Shown here piece by piece: positions 15,236 to 24,659 of a stretch of 64,000 bases of DNA (positions within the stretch are counted from its first letter, which is position 1; each line of letters begins with the position of its first letter). This DNA comes from Paenibacillus sinensis (lineage in GTDB: Bacteria > Bacillota > Bacilli > Paenibacillales > Paenibacillaceae): NCBI RefSeq assembly GCF_019904155.1, contig NZ_JAHCMB010000168.1, forward strand, positions 371-64,370, given 5' to 3'. The notes below the pieces were generated by a model. It was given only the letters and a program-made list of their open reading frames with translations, made no database searches and was not told where the DNA came from. A program made the translations under genes and the position numbers.

Positions 15236-15832
15236 GTGAACAAGAACGACGAAGTGGAATACTGCAACCTGGAGCTGCGGTTTGACCGGCTGCATATTCA
15301 GAACCTGATCAAGGACTTGATTCAGGAAGGCTACTCGCTCTACTGGAGCGAGAGCGACAATCTGTTTATCATTTCGGTACGTACAGGCCGCAAGCTGGTG
15401 AAGCTGCGCTTTCAGCGGATCAAGGAAGGCTATAAGCTGGTCGGCGATTATATGATCAAGGATGCGCGGCTTGCCGAGTGGATGGAGAAGCTGATCGGCG
15501 ACATGCGGGGGCATGCGGTTGTCAAACGCTTCCGCGACCGGCAGATTCTCATCGAGAACATCCTCTTCGGCGAGGTGATCCGGCTGGTGGAGATTTCCGG
15601 CTATCAGCAGAGGGTGCTGTACCAGAAGGGGCCGCTGCTCTCCGACCAGGAGCTGACCAAGATGTTCTACTCCAAGCTGGGCGAGGAGCGCATAGAAGAG
15701 CGCAAGAAGGAGCTTGATGCCGAGCTCGACCGGTTAAGCGATGCACTGGCACGTAAGGATGATATTCAGGCTGCTGTCTCCAAGGAGAAGCTGCAGGAGC
15801 TTGCTCTTGAATTATTCAGGCTGGAGTGGTAA
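15236..15832 (+). CDS. conserved protein of unknown function
   Basis: A GTG at 15236 is preferred: AAGGGGGAG lies just upstream, and the 23 extra residues of the longer frame are not protein-like. The 198-residue product begins MNKNDEVEYCNLELRFDRLH, is mixed alpha/beta without membrane segments, and ends in a charged helical stretch (about residues 140-198, rich in Glu, Lys and Arg) that could form a coiled coil. I recognise it only as a gene kept in Paenibacillus-type genomes. No catalytic motif is visible. It precedes gnd by about 210 bases, separated by a weak hairpin. Confidence 0.6.
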   Translation: MNKNDEVEYCNLELRFDRLHIQNLIKDLIQEGYSLYWSESDNLFIISVRTGRKLVKLRFQRIKEGYKLVGDYMIKDARLAEWMEKLIGDMRGHAVVKRFRDRQILIENILFGEVIRLVEISGYQQRVLYQKGPLLSDQELTKMFYSKLGEERIEERKKELDAELDRLSDALARKDDIQAAVSKEKLQELALELFRLEW

Positions 15833-16043
15833 ATATAGTTGAAAGAATCAGAAATTAGGCACCTCTTGCCAAAGGGGTGTCTTCGATTTGCAGAGCAATT
15901 GCCTGTGGGGGTTCACTTCTGGCGAAAAAAAAGTTAAAATGGTTACATTGCGAGTCAAATTCTATAAACGCACGTTTGTCAATGAATTTGATCTCTTTAG
16001 GTTTCACACAAAAAACAAAGTGTGCAAAGGGTGGAGGACCAGA

Positions 16044-17468
16044 ATGGCAAAACAACAAATCGGCGTTATCGGCCTGGCTGTTATGGGCAAAAACTTGGCT
16101 CTCAACATCGAGAGCAGAGGCTTTACCGTTTCGGTATTCAACCGTTCTCCTGAGAAGACGCATGATCTTCTGGAAGAGGCGAAAGGCAAGAATTTGTTCG
16201 GCACGTTCACCGTTGAGGAGTTTGTGAATTCGCTTGAAACTCCCCGCAAAATCCTGATCATGGTTCAGGCGGGCAAAGCAACCGACGCAACGATCGAGCA
16301 GCTGATTCCTTACCTGGATCAGGGCGACATCATCATCGACGGCGGCAACGCCTACTTCCCTGATACGGTTAGACGCAACAAGGAGCTTGAGGAAAAAGGC
16401 TTCCGCTTCATCGGCACCGGCGTATCCGGCGGCGAAGAAGGCGCTCTGAAGGGGCCTTCCATCATGCCGGGCGGACAGGAAAGCGCCTATAAGCTGGTTG
16501 AGCCGATTCTGACGGCCATTTCCGCCAAGGTTGACGGAGAACCCTGCTGTACATATATCGGACCTGACGGAGCGGGCCACTATGTGAAGATGGTCCACAA
16601 CGGCATCGAGTACGGCGATATGCAGCTGATCTGCGAAGCCTACCAGCTTCTTAAGGATGTTGTCGGTCTGGATGAAAAAGAACTGCATGCAACGTTCGCG
16701 GAATGGAACAAGGGTGAGCTGGACAGCTACCTGATCGAAATTACGCGTGACATCTTCGCGCAGTACGACAAAGAAACCGGCAAGCCGATGGTGGACGTCA
16801 TTCTGGACGCTGCCGGCCAGAAAGGCACCGGCAAGTGGACAAGCCAGAGCTCCCTGGATCTCGGCGTACCGCTGTCCATGATCACCGAGTCCGTATTCTC
16901 CCGCTTCCTCTCCGCATTGAAGGAAGAACGCGTGGAAGCAAGCAAGGTGCTGAACGGTCCGGCTGCTCCGGCATTTGAAGGCGACAAAGCTCAATTTGTG
17001 GAGAATGTCCGCAGAGCGCTGTTCGCCAGCAAAATTGTCTCTTACGCTCAAGGCTTCGCGCAGCTGCGCGTCGCTTCTGAAGAATACGGCTGGAACCTGA
17101 AGTACGGCAGCCTCGCCAAGATCTGGCGCGGAGGCTGCATCATCCGTTCCCAGTTCCTGCAGAAGATCACGGACGCTTACGATCAGAATCCGGATCTCAA
17201 GAACCTGATGCTCGATCCGTACTTCAAGGACGTAATGACGAACTATCAGGACGCATGGCGCAAGGTTGTCGCCGAAGCCGTTACGCGCGGCATCCCGGTT
17301 CCGGGCTTCGCAAGCGCGCTGGCTTACTACGACAGCTACCGTACCGAGCGTCTGCCTGCCAACCTGCTTCAGGCGCAGCGCGACTACTTCGGCGCCCATA
17401 CCTTCAAGCGTGTGGACAAGGAAGGCGTCTTCCACCACGACTGGATCGCCGAGGCACAGGGCGAATAA
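16044..17468 (+). CDS. gnd: 6-phosphogluconate dehydrogenase, decarboxylating
   Basis: This enzyme oxidises and decarboxylates 6-phosphogluconate to ribulose 5-phosphate with NAD(P)H formation, in the oxidative pentose phosphate pathway. The 474-residue length fits GndA. Motifs: Rossmann [15 protein letters not shown] at the N-terminus, [11 protein letters not shown], the substrate loop [12 protein letters not shown], and the catalytic region [18 protein letters not shown] with the Lys and Glu; the C-terminus has FGAHTFKR. The ATG at 16044 follows GGTGGAGG at good distance. Frames continue open to 15888 without a ribosome site. A strong terminator ends the unit. Confidence 0.96.
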   Translation: MAKQQIGVIGLAVMGKNLALNIESRGFTVSVFNRSPEKTHDLLEEAKGKNLFGTFTVEEFVNSLETPRKILIMVQAGKATDATIEQLIPYLDQGDIIIDGGNAYFPDTVRRNKELEEKGFRFIGTGVSGGEEGALKGPSIMPGGQESAYKLVEPILTAISAKVDGEPCCTYIGPDGAGHYVKMVHNGIEYGDMQLICEAYQLLKDVVGLDEKELHATFAEWNKGELDSYLIEITRDIFAQYDKETGKPMVDVILDAAGQKGTGKWTSQSSLDLGVPLSMITESVFSRFLSALKEERVEASKVLNGPAAPAFEGDKAQFVENVRRALFASKIVSYAQGFAQLRVASEEYGWNLKYGSLAKIWRGGCIIRSQFLQKITDAYDQNPDLKNLMLDPYFKDVMTNYQDAWRKVVAEAVTRGIPVPGFASALAYYDSYRTERLPANLLQAQRDYFGAHTFKRVDKEGVFHHDWIAEAQGE

Positions 17469-17498
17469 TACGCTCCATCCCTGCACGTTCTTACGAGG

Positions 17499-17540
17499 CC
17501 CGGAATGTCCCGCAGTCAAGCGGGGCTTCCGGGTTTTTTC
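17499..17540 (+). terminator. terminator after gnd
   Basis: CCCGGAA and TTCCGGG enclose a second paired segment (CCCGC/GCGGG), followed by TTTTTTC. A strong factor-independent stop. Confidence 0.88.
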
Positions 17541-17599
17541 AAAAAAATGAGGGTAACAGCATCAAACATAACGGAGCTTAACCGGGTAAAAAGCAAGGA

Positions 17600-17629
17600 T
17601 TGTGCCGGGTTTTACCCATGTGTTATGAT
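17600..17629 (+). promoter_or_regulatory. sigma-A promoter of the shikimate kinase gene
   Basis: TTGTGC (17600-17605), 18 bases, then TATGAT (17624-17629) with an extended TG one base before. The ATG lies 28 bases after the -10. An inverted repeat GGGTAAAA (17584-17591) and TTTTACCC (17610-17617) brackets the -35. Confidence 0.6.
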
Positions 17630-17657
17630 AGATCCAAAGAATTTTGGTGGTGATAAT

Positions 17658-18218
17658 ATGACTTCAGGGGAAGAGCGGCTTCAAGGCGATCGCGGCCTTT
17701 CGGGGAATCTGATTCTGATCGGAATGATGGCAACGGGCAAATCGGCGGTAGGCACGCTGCTGGCGGAAGAGCTGGGGTACGAGATGGTCGATCTCGATGC
17801 CGAGATTGTCCGTCATGAAGGACGGAGCATTCCCGAGATTTTTGCGGAGAGCGGAGAAGCGTATTTCCGGGCGTCCGAGAGCGAGAGGCTTCGCGAGGTG
17901 CTGGAGCGGGATCGGGTGATCGTCGCTACCGGCGGTGGCGCCGTGCTGGCTGCGGACAACGCTATGATGATGAAAGAGAAAGGCATTGTGGTAGCGCTCA
18001 GCGCGACGGCAGAGCAGATTATTGCCAGAGTTGCGGGAGACCGGAACAGACCCCTCCTGGCCGGCAATGCGGAAGAGAATGTGAGACGAATCCTGGAAGA
18101 ACGCAAGGATGCCTACAGCTTCGCGCACTGCTCGGTGGATACGACGGGGCTGACGGAGGCGGAAGTGTGTCAACTGATTTTAATGCACTACCGCGTTTTA
18201 GCTTTTAAGCATGTGTGA
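17658..18218 (+). CDS. aroK: shikimate kinase
   Basis: Phosphorylates shikimate with ATP, the fifth step of the chorismate pathway. The 186-residue protein has Walker A GMMATGKSA (22-30), the shikimate-binding VDLDAEI (D45, D47), FRASESERL with the Arg/Glu pair, the VIVATGGGAV loop and the lid RNRPLL. The N-terminus has about 15 residues before the first strand, a little more than usual. The ATG at 17658 is placed just after a promoter and a GGTGGTGAT site; the longer frame runs through the gnd terminator and is rejected. EPSP synthase, the next pathway enzyme, lies 450 bases away beyond an opposite-strand gene. Confidence 0.92.
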   Translation: MTSGEERLQGDRGLSGNLILIGMMATGKSAVGTLLAEELGYEMVDLDAEIVRHEGRSIPEIFAESGEAYFRASESERLREVLERDRVIVATGGGAVLAADNAMMMKEKGIVVALSATAEQIIARVAGDRNRPLLAGNAEENVRRILEERKDAYSFAHCSVDTTGLTEAEVCQLILMHYRVLAFKHV

Positions 18219-18235
18219 ATCTGTGCGGATCAGGC

Positions 18236-18541
18236 TTACTCGAGCTCATTCCATTCGATCATGCCGCCGCTCAGGTTGACGACGCCCTTATGTCCTTGAG
18301 TCTCAAGGTACTGGCAGACGCGCTGGCTGCGGGAGCCGGAACGGCAGATGAAGATCACTTCATTCTCTTCCGGTATATCGGAGGTGCGGTATGGGATTTC
18401 GCCCATGGGAATATGGAGGGCGCCGGGAATCATGCCCAAGGCGACTTCTTCATCCTCTCTGACGTCGATCAGAATCAAATCTTCACCGGCCTGGATGCGC
18501 TGCCGCAGATCCTCCGCCGAAATTTGCGGGATTTCACTCAT
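18236..18541 (-). CDS. rhodanese-like domain protein
   Basis: A single rhodanese domain of 101 residues. The DLILIDVREDEEVALG start of the fold and the active-site loop CRSGSRS (C66) are present, so it should carry a persulfide on Cys66. LSGGMIEWNELE is the usual C-terminal helix. Such stand-alone domains (PspE/GlpE-like, YqhL-like) move sulfur to thiols or tRNA/cofactor enzymes; the partner is unknown. The ATG is preceded by AGAGGTCAT. The gene lies opposite to and between aroK and aroA. Confidence 0.88.
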   Translation of the reverse strand: MSEIPQISAEDLRQRIQAGEDLILIDVREDEEVALGMIPGALHIPMGEIPYRTSDIPEENEVIFICRSGSRSQRVCQYLETQGHKGVVNLSGGMIEWNELE

Positions 18542-18675
18542 TGTTATGACCTCTTTCCTTGACAGAATGGAAATGAGTTAATAATACCATACAAGCGGAA
18601 CAACCTGTCAAACGTGGCAGAGCGAACAGCCGCTTGAGTAAGTGATATAAGTAAATGATAGAGGAGACAACAATC

Positions 18676-19968
18676 ATGGACGTTATCGTTAGGCCAACAC
18701 CGGTGCTGAACGGGGAAATCGGAGCCTTGTCCTCCAAGAACTATACGACCCGCTACCTGCTGGTAGCCGCCCTGTCTGAAGGCACCAGCACGATCTACCA
18801 TCCCGCCCACAGCGAGGACAGTGACGCGATTCGCCGCTGCATCGCGGATTTGGGCGCAGAGCTTGCCGAGGACGATGAGAAGATTGTCATCAAGGGCTTC
18901 GGCCGGCGTCCGAAGGATATTAAGGAACTGAATGTGGGCAACGCGGGGGCGGTTCTGCGCTTTCTGATGGCGATCGCGACTTTCTGCCCGGACGTTACCT
19001 TCGTCAATACATATCCCGATTCGCTCGGCAAGCGTCCGCATGACGATCTCATTGACGCGCTCGGCCAGCTCGGCGTGGAGGTTCAGCATAACAATGGCCG
19101 TCTGCCGATTACAATCCGGGGCGGTCATCCGAAAGGCGGACGCATTACCGTATCGGGTTCGGTCAGTTCCCAGTATTTGAGCGCCCTGCTGTTCCTGACG
19201 CCGCTGCTGGAAGAAGACAGCGAGATCATCGTGCTGAACGACCTTAAATCGAAGGTGGTCGTGGGCCAGACGCTGGAGGTGCTGGAGCAAGCCGGGATTG
19301 CGATCCACGCTGCGGACGACTATATGTCCTTCAAGGTGCCAGGCGGACAATCCTACGAGGCCAAGACCTATACGGTGCAGGGGGATTACCCGGGCTCCGC
19401 AGCTGTCCTCGCCGCTGCGGCGGTGACGGAATCCGACGTGAAGATTCACCGGCTCGCCGAGAAGAGCCGCCAGGGAGAGCGCGCCATAATCGACGTGCTG
19501 CGTATGATGGAGGTGCCGCTCACGCACGAGAACGGCACGGTTCACGTCAAAGGCAACAAGAAGCTGAAGGCCGTTACCTTCGACGGAGACGCCGCCACCG
19601 ATGCGGTACTGGCCATGGTTGCGGCAGCTGTCTTTGCAGAAGGCACATCGCGCTTCTACAATGTCGAGAATTTGCGCTATAAGGAATGCGACCGCATTAC
19701 GGATTATCTGGCCGAGCTTGCGAAGGCAGGCGCGAGAGTGGAAGAGAAGCGGGACGAGATCATCGTGCATGGCCTGCCGGAAGGCGTGCCTGGAGGCGTG
19801 ACGATCAATGCCCATTATGACCACCGCGTGATCATGGCGCTTACGGTAGTCGGTCTCCGCGCCGCCGAGCCGCTGCTGATCAAGGATGCGCATCATGTCG
19901 CCAAATCATATCCGCAGTACTTCGACCATTTGCGGGCGCTTGGCGCCGATGTTGAATGGGTAAAATAG
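18676..19968 (+). CDS. aroA: divergent EPSP synthase (3-phosphoshikimate 1-carboxyvinyltransferase)
   Basis: Joins shikimate 3-phosphate and PEP to give EPSP. The 430-residue, two-lobed protein is recognisable by SSKNYTTRYLL (substrate Lys21), VGNAGAVLRFL (88-97), GSVSSQYLSALL, RYKECDRI with its Glu, and DHRVIMAL near the end. The PEP/glyphosate loop departs from the textbook sequence: E. coli NAGTAMRP is here NAGAVLRF, so Thr97 is Ala and Pro101 is Phe (E. coli numbering). The usual GDASSA/GDISSA is GDYPGSA. It may be the sole AroA or a second, specialised copy; this window cannot tell. The ATG at 18676 follows GAGGAGACAAC. Confidence 0.88.
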   Translation: MDVIVRPTPVLNGEIGALSSKNYTTRYLLVAALSEGTSTIYHPAHSEDSDAIRRCIADLGAELAEDDEKIVIKGFGRRPKDIKELNVGNAGAVLRFLMAIATFCPDVTFVNTYPDSLGKRPHDDLIDALGQLGVEVQHNNGRLPITIRGGHPKGGRITVSGSVSSQYLSALLFLTPLLEEDSEIIVLNDLKSKVVVGQTLEVLEQAGIAIHAADDYMSFKVPGGQSYEAKTYTVQGDYPGSAAVLAAAAVTESDVKIHRLAEKSRQGERAIIDVLRMMEVPLTHENGTVHVKGNKKLKAVTFDGDAATDAVLAMVAAAVFAEGTSRFYNVENLRYKECDRITDYLAELAKAGARVEEKRDEIIVHGLPEGVPGGVTINAHYDHRVIMALTVVGLRAAEPLLIKDAHHVAKSYPQYFDHLRALGADVEWVK

Positions 19969-20016
19969 TGCGCACGAGCCGATTAACGGCGGCAGAAAAC
20001 TAAAGGAGTGATAACA

Positions 20017-20460
20017 ATGGCATTCGAGAATCCGACACGTGAAGAAATCGGCGATATCCTGGCTTCGGCGGGCAACATCGCCGTTGTGGGCCTGTCCGAC
20101 AAATCCGACCGCACCTCCTACATGGTCGCTTATGCCATGCAGCTGAAGGGATACCGGATTATTCCGGTCAATCCGCTGGTGGACGACGACATTCTCGGCG
20201 AGAAGTGCTACCACTCGCTGGCCGAGATTCCGGAGCCGGTGGACATCGTGGACGTGTTCCGCCGGAGCGAATTCTGCCCCGAGGTGGCGCGTGAGGCGGC
20301 TGGCATCGGCGCTAAAGTGCTGTGGCTGCAGCAGGGTGTCATCAGTCAGGAAGCGGCCGAAATCGCTCAAGAGGCCGGAATGACGGTTATTATGGACCGC
20401 TGCATCAAGGTCGAGGAAGCCATTACGATGCGGGACCGCACCCGGAACCCGAAGAATTAG
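20017..20460 (+). CDS. CoA-binding domain protein (YccU-like)
   Basis: A 147-residue Rossmann-type protein. NIAVVGLSDKSDRTSY is the nucleotide loop, YRIIPVNP is the second strand with its typical Pro, and KVLWLQQGV and GMTVIMDRCIKVE complete the signature of the CoA_binding_2/YccU family. CoA binding is known for the fold; the physiological role is not. AAAGGAGTG lies nine bases before ATG. It follows aroA by about 50 bases on the same strand, so co-transcription is likely, ending at the hairpin 35 bases after the stop. Confidence 0.88.
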   Translation: MAFENPTREEIGDILASAGNIAVVGLSDKSDRTSYMVAYAMQLKGYRIIPVNPLVDDDILGEKCYHSLAEIPEPVDIVDVFRRSEFCPEVAREAAGIGAKVLWLQQGVISQEAAEIAQEAGMTVIMDRCIKVEEAITMRDRTRNPKN

Positions 20461-20494
20461 CCAATCCCGAGGGAGTGGGGAGTAGGCGATGGAC

Positions 20495-20527
20495 AGAGAC
20501 GTTCTGCCGGGATGGCAGAACGTCTCT
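20495..20527 (+). terminator. 14-bp hairpin, likely terminator
   Basis: AGAGACGTTCTGCC pairs perfectly with GGCAGAACGTCTCT around a 5-base loop. The tail (TCATGTC) is poor in T, so termination may be incomplete. Confidence 0.6.
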
Positions 20528-20671
20528 TCATGTCAGCCGGGCGGTACGGCAAGTGAGGATGCAAGGGGCATTGCAAGGGCAGACAGCTGCGGGACATGCG
20601 GAGTGAGCACTCCGGGGAGCCTGTATGCCCCTTGCCTTGGTATCTCTGCAAGAAGACGCCTTCCATTTGCT

Positions 20672-20700
20672 TTGACAAAACGGACGGCAGGCCGTACCAT
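20672..20700 (+). promoter_or_regulatory. possible sigma-A promoter of the PTS operon
   Basis: A perfect TTGACA is followed after 17 bases by TACCAT, a weak -10. The TTG start codon of the EII gene lies 29 bases on. Confidence 0.35.
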
Positions 20701-20729
20701 TCAATATAGTATGAAAGGAGAGATATGTC

Positions 20730-22613
20730 TTGAACTGGCTTGGATCACTGCAGCAGCTGGGCAGAGCCATTATGCTCCCTACCATGGTTCTCCCGGCGGC
20801 CGCCATTCTTCTCAGCCTGGGAAGCCTCCCCTGGTCCTCGTGGGGTATGGCCCCGGTCGCGGAAGTGGCGACTTATGCGGGACAGGGGATTTTTTACTAC
20901 ATGCCCTATCTGTTCGCAGTCGGCGTAGCATGGGGCCTGTCCAACCAGGCCGGACCCGCAGGACTTGCGGCGCTGGCCGGAATGTTCACCTATGACCGGA
21001 TTGTGATGAAGCTGGGCGACGGATCTCTCCAGCCGGCAACCTTAATCGGCGTTCTGCTCGGAATTGTCGCGGGCATCGCGCATAACCGCTTTAAGCATAT
21101 CAAGCTTCCCGAGGCGATCCAGTTTTTTGGAGGATCGCGTTTTGTGCTGCTGTTCATGGGTCTCTTCTCCGCGGTCTTCGCGAGCGTCATGCTCGGCATC
21201 TCGCCGCATATCCAGAGCGGCCTCGACAGCCTGCTGAACTTCGTGGATACGACCGGCGGCTTCGGCCTTTTTCTGTACGGGGTGCTGAACCGTGTGCTGA
21301 CCGCCTTTGGGCTGCACCATATTTTAAATAATGTGTTCTGGTTTCAATTGGGAAGCTACAGGACGCCGGATGGCTCCATTATCCAGGGCGATTTGCCCCG
21401 GTTCTTTGCCGGAGACCCGACGGCCGGGAGCTTCATGGCCGGACTATTCCCGATCATGATGTTCGCTCTTCCTGCTATCGCTTTTGCCATTATTCATGAG
21501 GCGCGGGAGGACCTGAAGCCGCAGATCAAAAAAACGTTCATGCGCGCTGCTCTTGTCTGCTTCCTGACCGGCGTGTCGGAGCAGATCGAGTTCGCTTTTC
21601 TGTTCGCTTCGCCTTACTTGTTCGCCGTGCATACCGTGATGTCGGGTCTGGCGATGACGCTGACCTACGAGCTCGGCATTTACCACGGCTTCTCCTATTC
21701 GGCCGGCTTTATCGACTTCATCCTGAACCTGCATCTGTCCCGGCGCGCCTGGCTGCTGATTCCGATCGGCATCGTCTATGGGCTGGTCTACTACAATCTC
21801 TTCCGCTGGGCCATCCGGCGGTTCCAGATTCCGACACCGGGCCGCGAGGAGGGCTCCGAGCTCGGAGACTGGGCGGGCAATATCCCGTACCAGGCTCCCC
21901 TTATTCTTCAGGCTCTCGGCGGCAAGGAGAACATTGTGCAGGTACAGGCATGCATCACCCGCCTGCGGCTGACCGTCAGGAACGACCGCAAGGTGGACAC
22001 CGGCGCGCTCAAAAGCCTGGGCTCGGCCGGCATCATCAAGCTTGGCGGCGGCAATGTGCAGGTAGTCTTCGGCACTTACTCGGAGCTGATCCGGGAAGAG
22101 ATCGACAAACTCATGCTGCGCGATCTGCCGCAGGTACTGTTCAGCGCGCCCATGCAGGGGCGCATGCTGCCCATCGAAGAAGTGCCGGATCATATTTTTG
22201 CCCAGAAGCTGGTCGGTGACGGCGTTGCGTTCATTCCGGAGAAAGGCGAGCTGGTCTCGCCCGTATTCGGCAAGGTTATGCACATCTATCCGACGATGCA
22301 TGCCATCGGCATCTCCACGCCCGAAGGCCTTGAAGTTCTGATGCATATCGGCATCGACACCTCGCAATTGAAGGGGCCCTTTGAGGCGGAGGTCAAGGAG
22401 GGAGACAGCGTTGAGCCCGGGCAGCTACTGATACGGTTCGATCTGGAGTATCTGCGGGAGCATGCGGCTTCGCTGGCAACTCCGATGGTCATAACGAATC
22501 CCGAGCGGGTCAAATCCTGGAGCTACGCTCCGTTCAAGTCGGTCAAAAAAGGGCAGTCGTCGGTCATGTCCGTTGTGCTGCATGAAAGCAATGTTGGGGG
22601 AGTGGAATCATGA
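20730..22613 (+). CDS. nagE: PTS EIICBA, N-acetylglucosamine type
   Basis: A 627-residue membrane transporter that takes up and phosphorylates a sugar. EIIC (about 1-365) holds the helices and the GlcNAc-type signature [24 protein letters not shown] (about 385-465) carries the phospho-Cys in ACITRLRLT (C408). EIIA (about 490-615) has the phospho-His in VLMHIGIDT (H539) and the helper His in HAIGIST. Specificity is judged from the EIIC segment; a glucose/glucosamine substrate is possible. The family's TEPxEF motif reads SEQIEF (283-288), so the usual Pro is Gln. The start is TTG: AAAGGAG lies nine bases upstream, and the nearby ATG is followed by TGA. It overlaps ptsI by four bases. Confidence 0.85.
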   Translation: MNWLGSLQQLGRAIMLPTMVLPAAAILLSLGSLPWSSWGMAPVAEVATYAGQGIFYYMPYLFAVGVAWGLSNQAGPAGLAALAGMFTYDRIVMKLGDGSLQPATLIGVLLGIVAGIAHNRFKHIKLPEAIQFFGGSRFVLLFMGLFSAVFASVMLGISPHIQSGLDSLLNFVDTTGGFGLFLYGVLNRVLTAFGLHHILNNVFWFQLGSYRTPDGSIIQGDLPRFFAGDPTAGSFMAGLFPIMMFALPAIAFAIIHEAREDLKPQIKKTFMRAALVCFLTGVSEQIEFAFLFASPYLFAVHTVMSGLAMTLTYELGIYHGFSYSAGFIDFILNLHLSRRAWLLIPIGIVYGLVYYNLFRWAIRRFQIPTPGREEGSELGDWAGNIPYQAPLILQALGGKENIVQVQACITRLRLTVRNDRKVDTGALKSLGSAGIIKLGGGNVQVVFGTYSELIREEIDKLMLRDLPQVLFSAPMQGRMLPIEEVPDHIFAQKLVGDGVAFIPEKGELVSPVFGKVMHIYPTMHAIGISTPEGLEVLMHIGIDTSQLKGPFEAEVKEGDSVEPGQLLIRFDLEYLREHAASLATPMVITNPERVKSWSYAPFKSVKKGQSSVMSVVLHESNVGGVES

Positions 22614-24373
22614 TACAAGGTATAGGCGCCTCAGCGGGTGTGGCCATCGGAAAAGCCTTCGTTCTGCCGAACTGGGAATGGAGCATGCCGGAGACGCAGG
22701 TTAATCCGGTTGATCTGGCTAAAGAATTCGAGCGTTTATATGAAGGCATCAAGACCTCCAAGGATGAGATTGAGTACATCAAGCGCGAATTCCGCGAGGT
22801 GGTGGGCCCCGAGGAATCCAGCATTTTTGACGCTCATCTTGCAATTCTGGACGATCCGGTGTTCATGAGCGAGATCCGCGGCATTATCGAACGCCAGTAC
22901 AAGGCGGCGGAGGTGGCCGTTAAGGAAGCGATCGATCACTTCGTCGCGATGTTCGACCTCCTTGACGACGAATACATGAAGGAGCGGGCGGTCGATATCA
23001 AGGATGTCGGCAACCGTCTGCTGAAGCATCTGCTCGGGGCGCCAGAGGTTACGCTGCCCTCCGACACGCAGCCTTATATTCTGGTAGCCAAGGAGCTGTC
23101 TCCTTCCCAGCTTGCGCATCTGAATCCGGCCTATGTGCTCGGAATCGTCACCATGATGGGCGGCAAGACGTCGCATTCCTCCATCATGGCCCGCGCTCTC
23201 GGGATTCCGCTCATCGCCGGGCTTGAGAACAAGATTCAGACTCCGGTCCAGACAGGGGATTTCCTGATTATCGACGGAGACAACGGCTATCTCTTCATCA
23301 GTCCGGATGAGGCGACCGCCGAGCATTACCGGGTGGTTCGCGACAGACAGCGGGAGAAGCGCGAGCAGCTGGAGCTGCTGGCTTCTGTGGACGCCATGAC
23401 CCGGGACGGTGTGAGAATGAGGCTGGCGGGCAATATCAGCTCCGTGAAGGAGCTTGATATGGCGCTCAAGTACGGGGCCGAGGGAGTCGGTCTCTTCCGG
23501 ACGGAATTCCTGTATATGGACCGGCAGACCTTCCCCACAGAGGATGAGCAGTATGAGGTCTATAAGCTTGTGGCGGAAAAAGTGGGAGAGCATCCCGTCG
23601 TCATCCGGACACTCGATATCGGCGGCGACAAGCATCTCGATTATTTTCAGCTTCCGGAGGAGCAGAATCCGTTCCTGGGCTACCGGGCCATCCGGATCTG
23701 CCTGGACCGCAAGGATATGTTCCAGACGCAGCTGGCGGCTATTCTGCGGGCCAGCGCGCATGGCAGCATCAAAATGATGCTGCCCATGATCTCCTCGGTC
23801 GAGGAGGTTAAGGAAGCCAAGCTGGTGCTCGAGGAAGTGATGACAGACCTTGACCGCCGCGGCATTTCCTATGACCGGAACATGCAGGTTGGCATCATGA
23901 TCGAGGTCCCTGCGGCGGTGATGATCGCCGATCTGCTGGCGGAGGAGGTCGACTTCTTCAGTATCGGCACGAATGATCTCGTGCAGTACGTGCTGGCGGT
24001 CGACCGGATGAACGAGCAGATCGCCCATATGTATCATCCGTATCATCCGGCTGTGCTGCGGATGATACGGATGACCGTCGAGGCCGCGCATGCGGCGGGC
24101 ATCGGTGTCAGCGTCTGCGGGGAGCTCGCCGGCGATGAGCGGTCGCTCCCGATTTGGCTGGAGCTCGGCGTCAGCGACCTCAGCATGTCGCCTCAGGCGC
24201 TGCTGCGCATGAAGCACCGGACGCTCAATACCGAGGCGTCCAAGGCTAGAGAAGTTGCCCGGCTCTGCTTCACCAGCCGTGAAAGTGCGGATAACGAGCA
24301 GCGTCTCATCCATTTTCTCGAACAAGCCGTAATGGAGAAGGTATACAAGCAGGACGGAGAAGAACCAGCTTGA
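22610..24373 (+). CDS. ptsI: PTS enzyme I (phosphoenolpyruvate-protein phosphotransferase)
   Basis: Starts the sugar phosphotransfer chain by moving phosphate from PEP to HPr. The 587-residue protein has the swivelling phospho-His in [17 protein letters not shown] (H189), the linker, and a PEP-binding TIM barrel with [45 protein letters not shown] and [10 protein letters not shown]. The length (usual 570-575) is slightly long. ATG overlaps the EIICBA stop (ATGA), so translation is coupled. No HPr gene lies between or after them, unlike the common ptsH-ptsI order. This is probably a dedicated or second EI. Confidence 0.93.
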   Translation: MIQGIGASAGVAIGKAFVLPNWEWSMPETQVNPVDLAKEFERLYEGIKTSKDEIEYIKREFREVVGPEESSIFDAHLAILDDPVFMSEIRGIIERQYKAAEVAVKEAIDHFVAMFDLLDDEYMKERAVDIKDVGNRLLKHLLGAPEVTLPSDTQPYILVAKELSPSQLAHLNPAYVLGIVTMMGGKTSHSSIMARALGIPLIAGLENKIQTPVQTGDFLIIDGDNGYLFISPDEATAEHYRVVRDRQREKREQLELLASVDAMTRDGVRMRLAGNISSVKELDMALKYGAEGVGLFRTEFLYMDRQTFPTEDEQYEVYKLVAEKVGEHPVVIRTLDIGGDKHLDYFQLPEEQNPFLGYRAIRICLDRKDMFQTQLAAILRASAHGSIKMMLPMISSVEEVKEAKLVLEEVMTDLDRRGISYDRNMQVGIMIEVPAAVMIADLLAEEVDFFSIGTNDLVQYVLAVDRMNEQIAHMYHPYHPAVLRMIRMTVEAAHAAGIGVSVCGELAGDERSLPIWLELGVSDLSMSPQALLRMKHRTLNTEASKAREVARLCFTSRESADNEQRLIHFLEQAVMEKVYKQDGEEPA

Positions 24374-24504
24374 GGCTTCGAGTGAATAGGGGCTTGAGTA
24401 TTGAGGCTTGATATTAAGCATCGGGTATCGTTCCTGTCTCCCTGTGCAGACTTGGACAGGCATTATCGTTATAATAATATCATCATATTATCTCATCTGA
24501 AGAG

Positions 24505-24534
24505 AAGGCCGCCCATGCTGGAGCGGTCTTTTCC
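24505..24534 (+). terminator. terminator after ptsI
   Basis: GGCCGC and GCGGTC (one G-U pair) with an inner CCA/TGG form the stem and TTTTCC follows. It separates the PTS operon from the ECF sigma promoter. Confidence 0.65.
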
Positions 24535-24559
24535 GGTATTTGGGCAGATATTTCGGCAA

Positions 24560-24585
24560 TGAAACTCAAAAAAGTAAAACCGTTT
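24560..24585 (+). promoter_or_regulatory. ECF-sigma promoter, likely autoregulated
   Basis: TGAAAC (24560-24565) and CGTTT (24581-24585) are separated by 15 bases, the GAAAC...CGT layout of ECF-type promoters (sigma-W/X-like). The A-rich spacer is also typical. It sits 75 bases upstream of an ECF sigma gene. Confidence 0.55.
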
Positions 24586-24659
24586 GGCCCTTAAGGAAGT
24601 CATATTAGGTAGAAGGCTTGGGAGAGCCTGTCATCCGGATATATAGAAGGGGGAGGAGG

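Noticed and set aside
15855..17519. Open frame of 554 codons on the minus strand
   Set aside because: It is the antisense of gnd, which has all catalytic motifs and a ribosome site. The reverse frame shows no domain and no start signal; high GC keeps antisense frames open.
18544..19896. 450-codon minus-strand frame opposite aroA
   Set aside because: Shadow of aroA; no motif and no ribosome site.
20672..20727. ATG at 20725 as start of the PTS EII gene
   Set aside because: It is followed in frame by TCT and TGA; the TTG at 20730 is the first codon of the long frame and is spaced well from AAAGGAG.
22736..24463. 575-codon minus-strand frame
   Set aside because: Shadow of ptsI; composition dominated by His, Arg, Leu and Gln typical of antisense frames in GC-rich genes.
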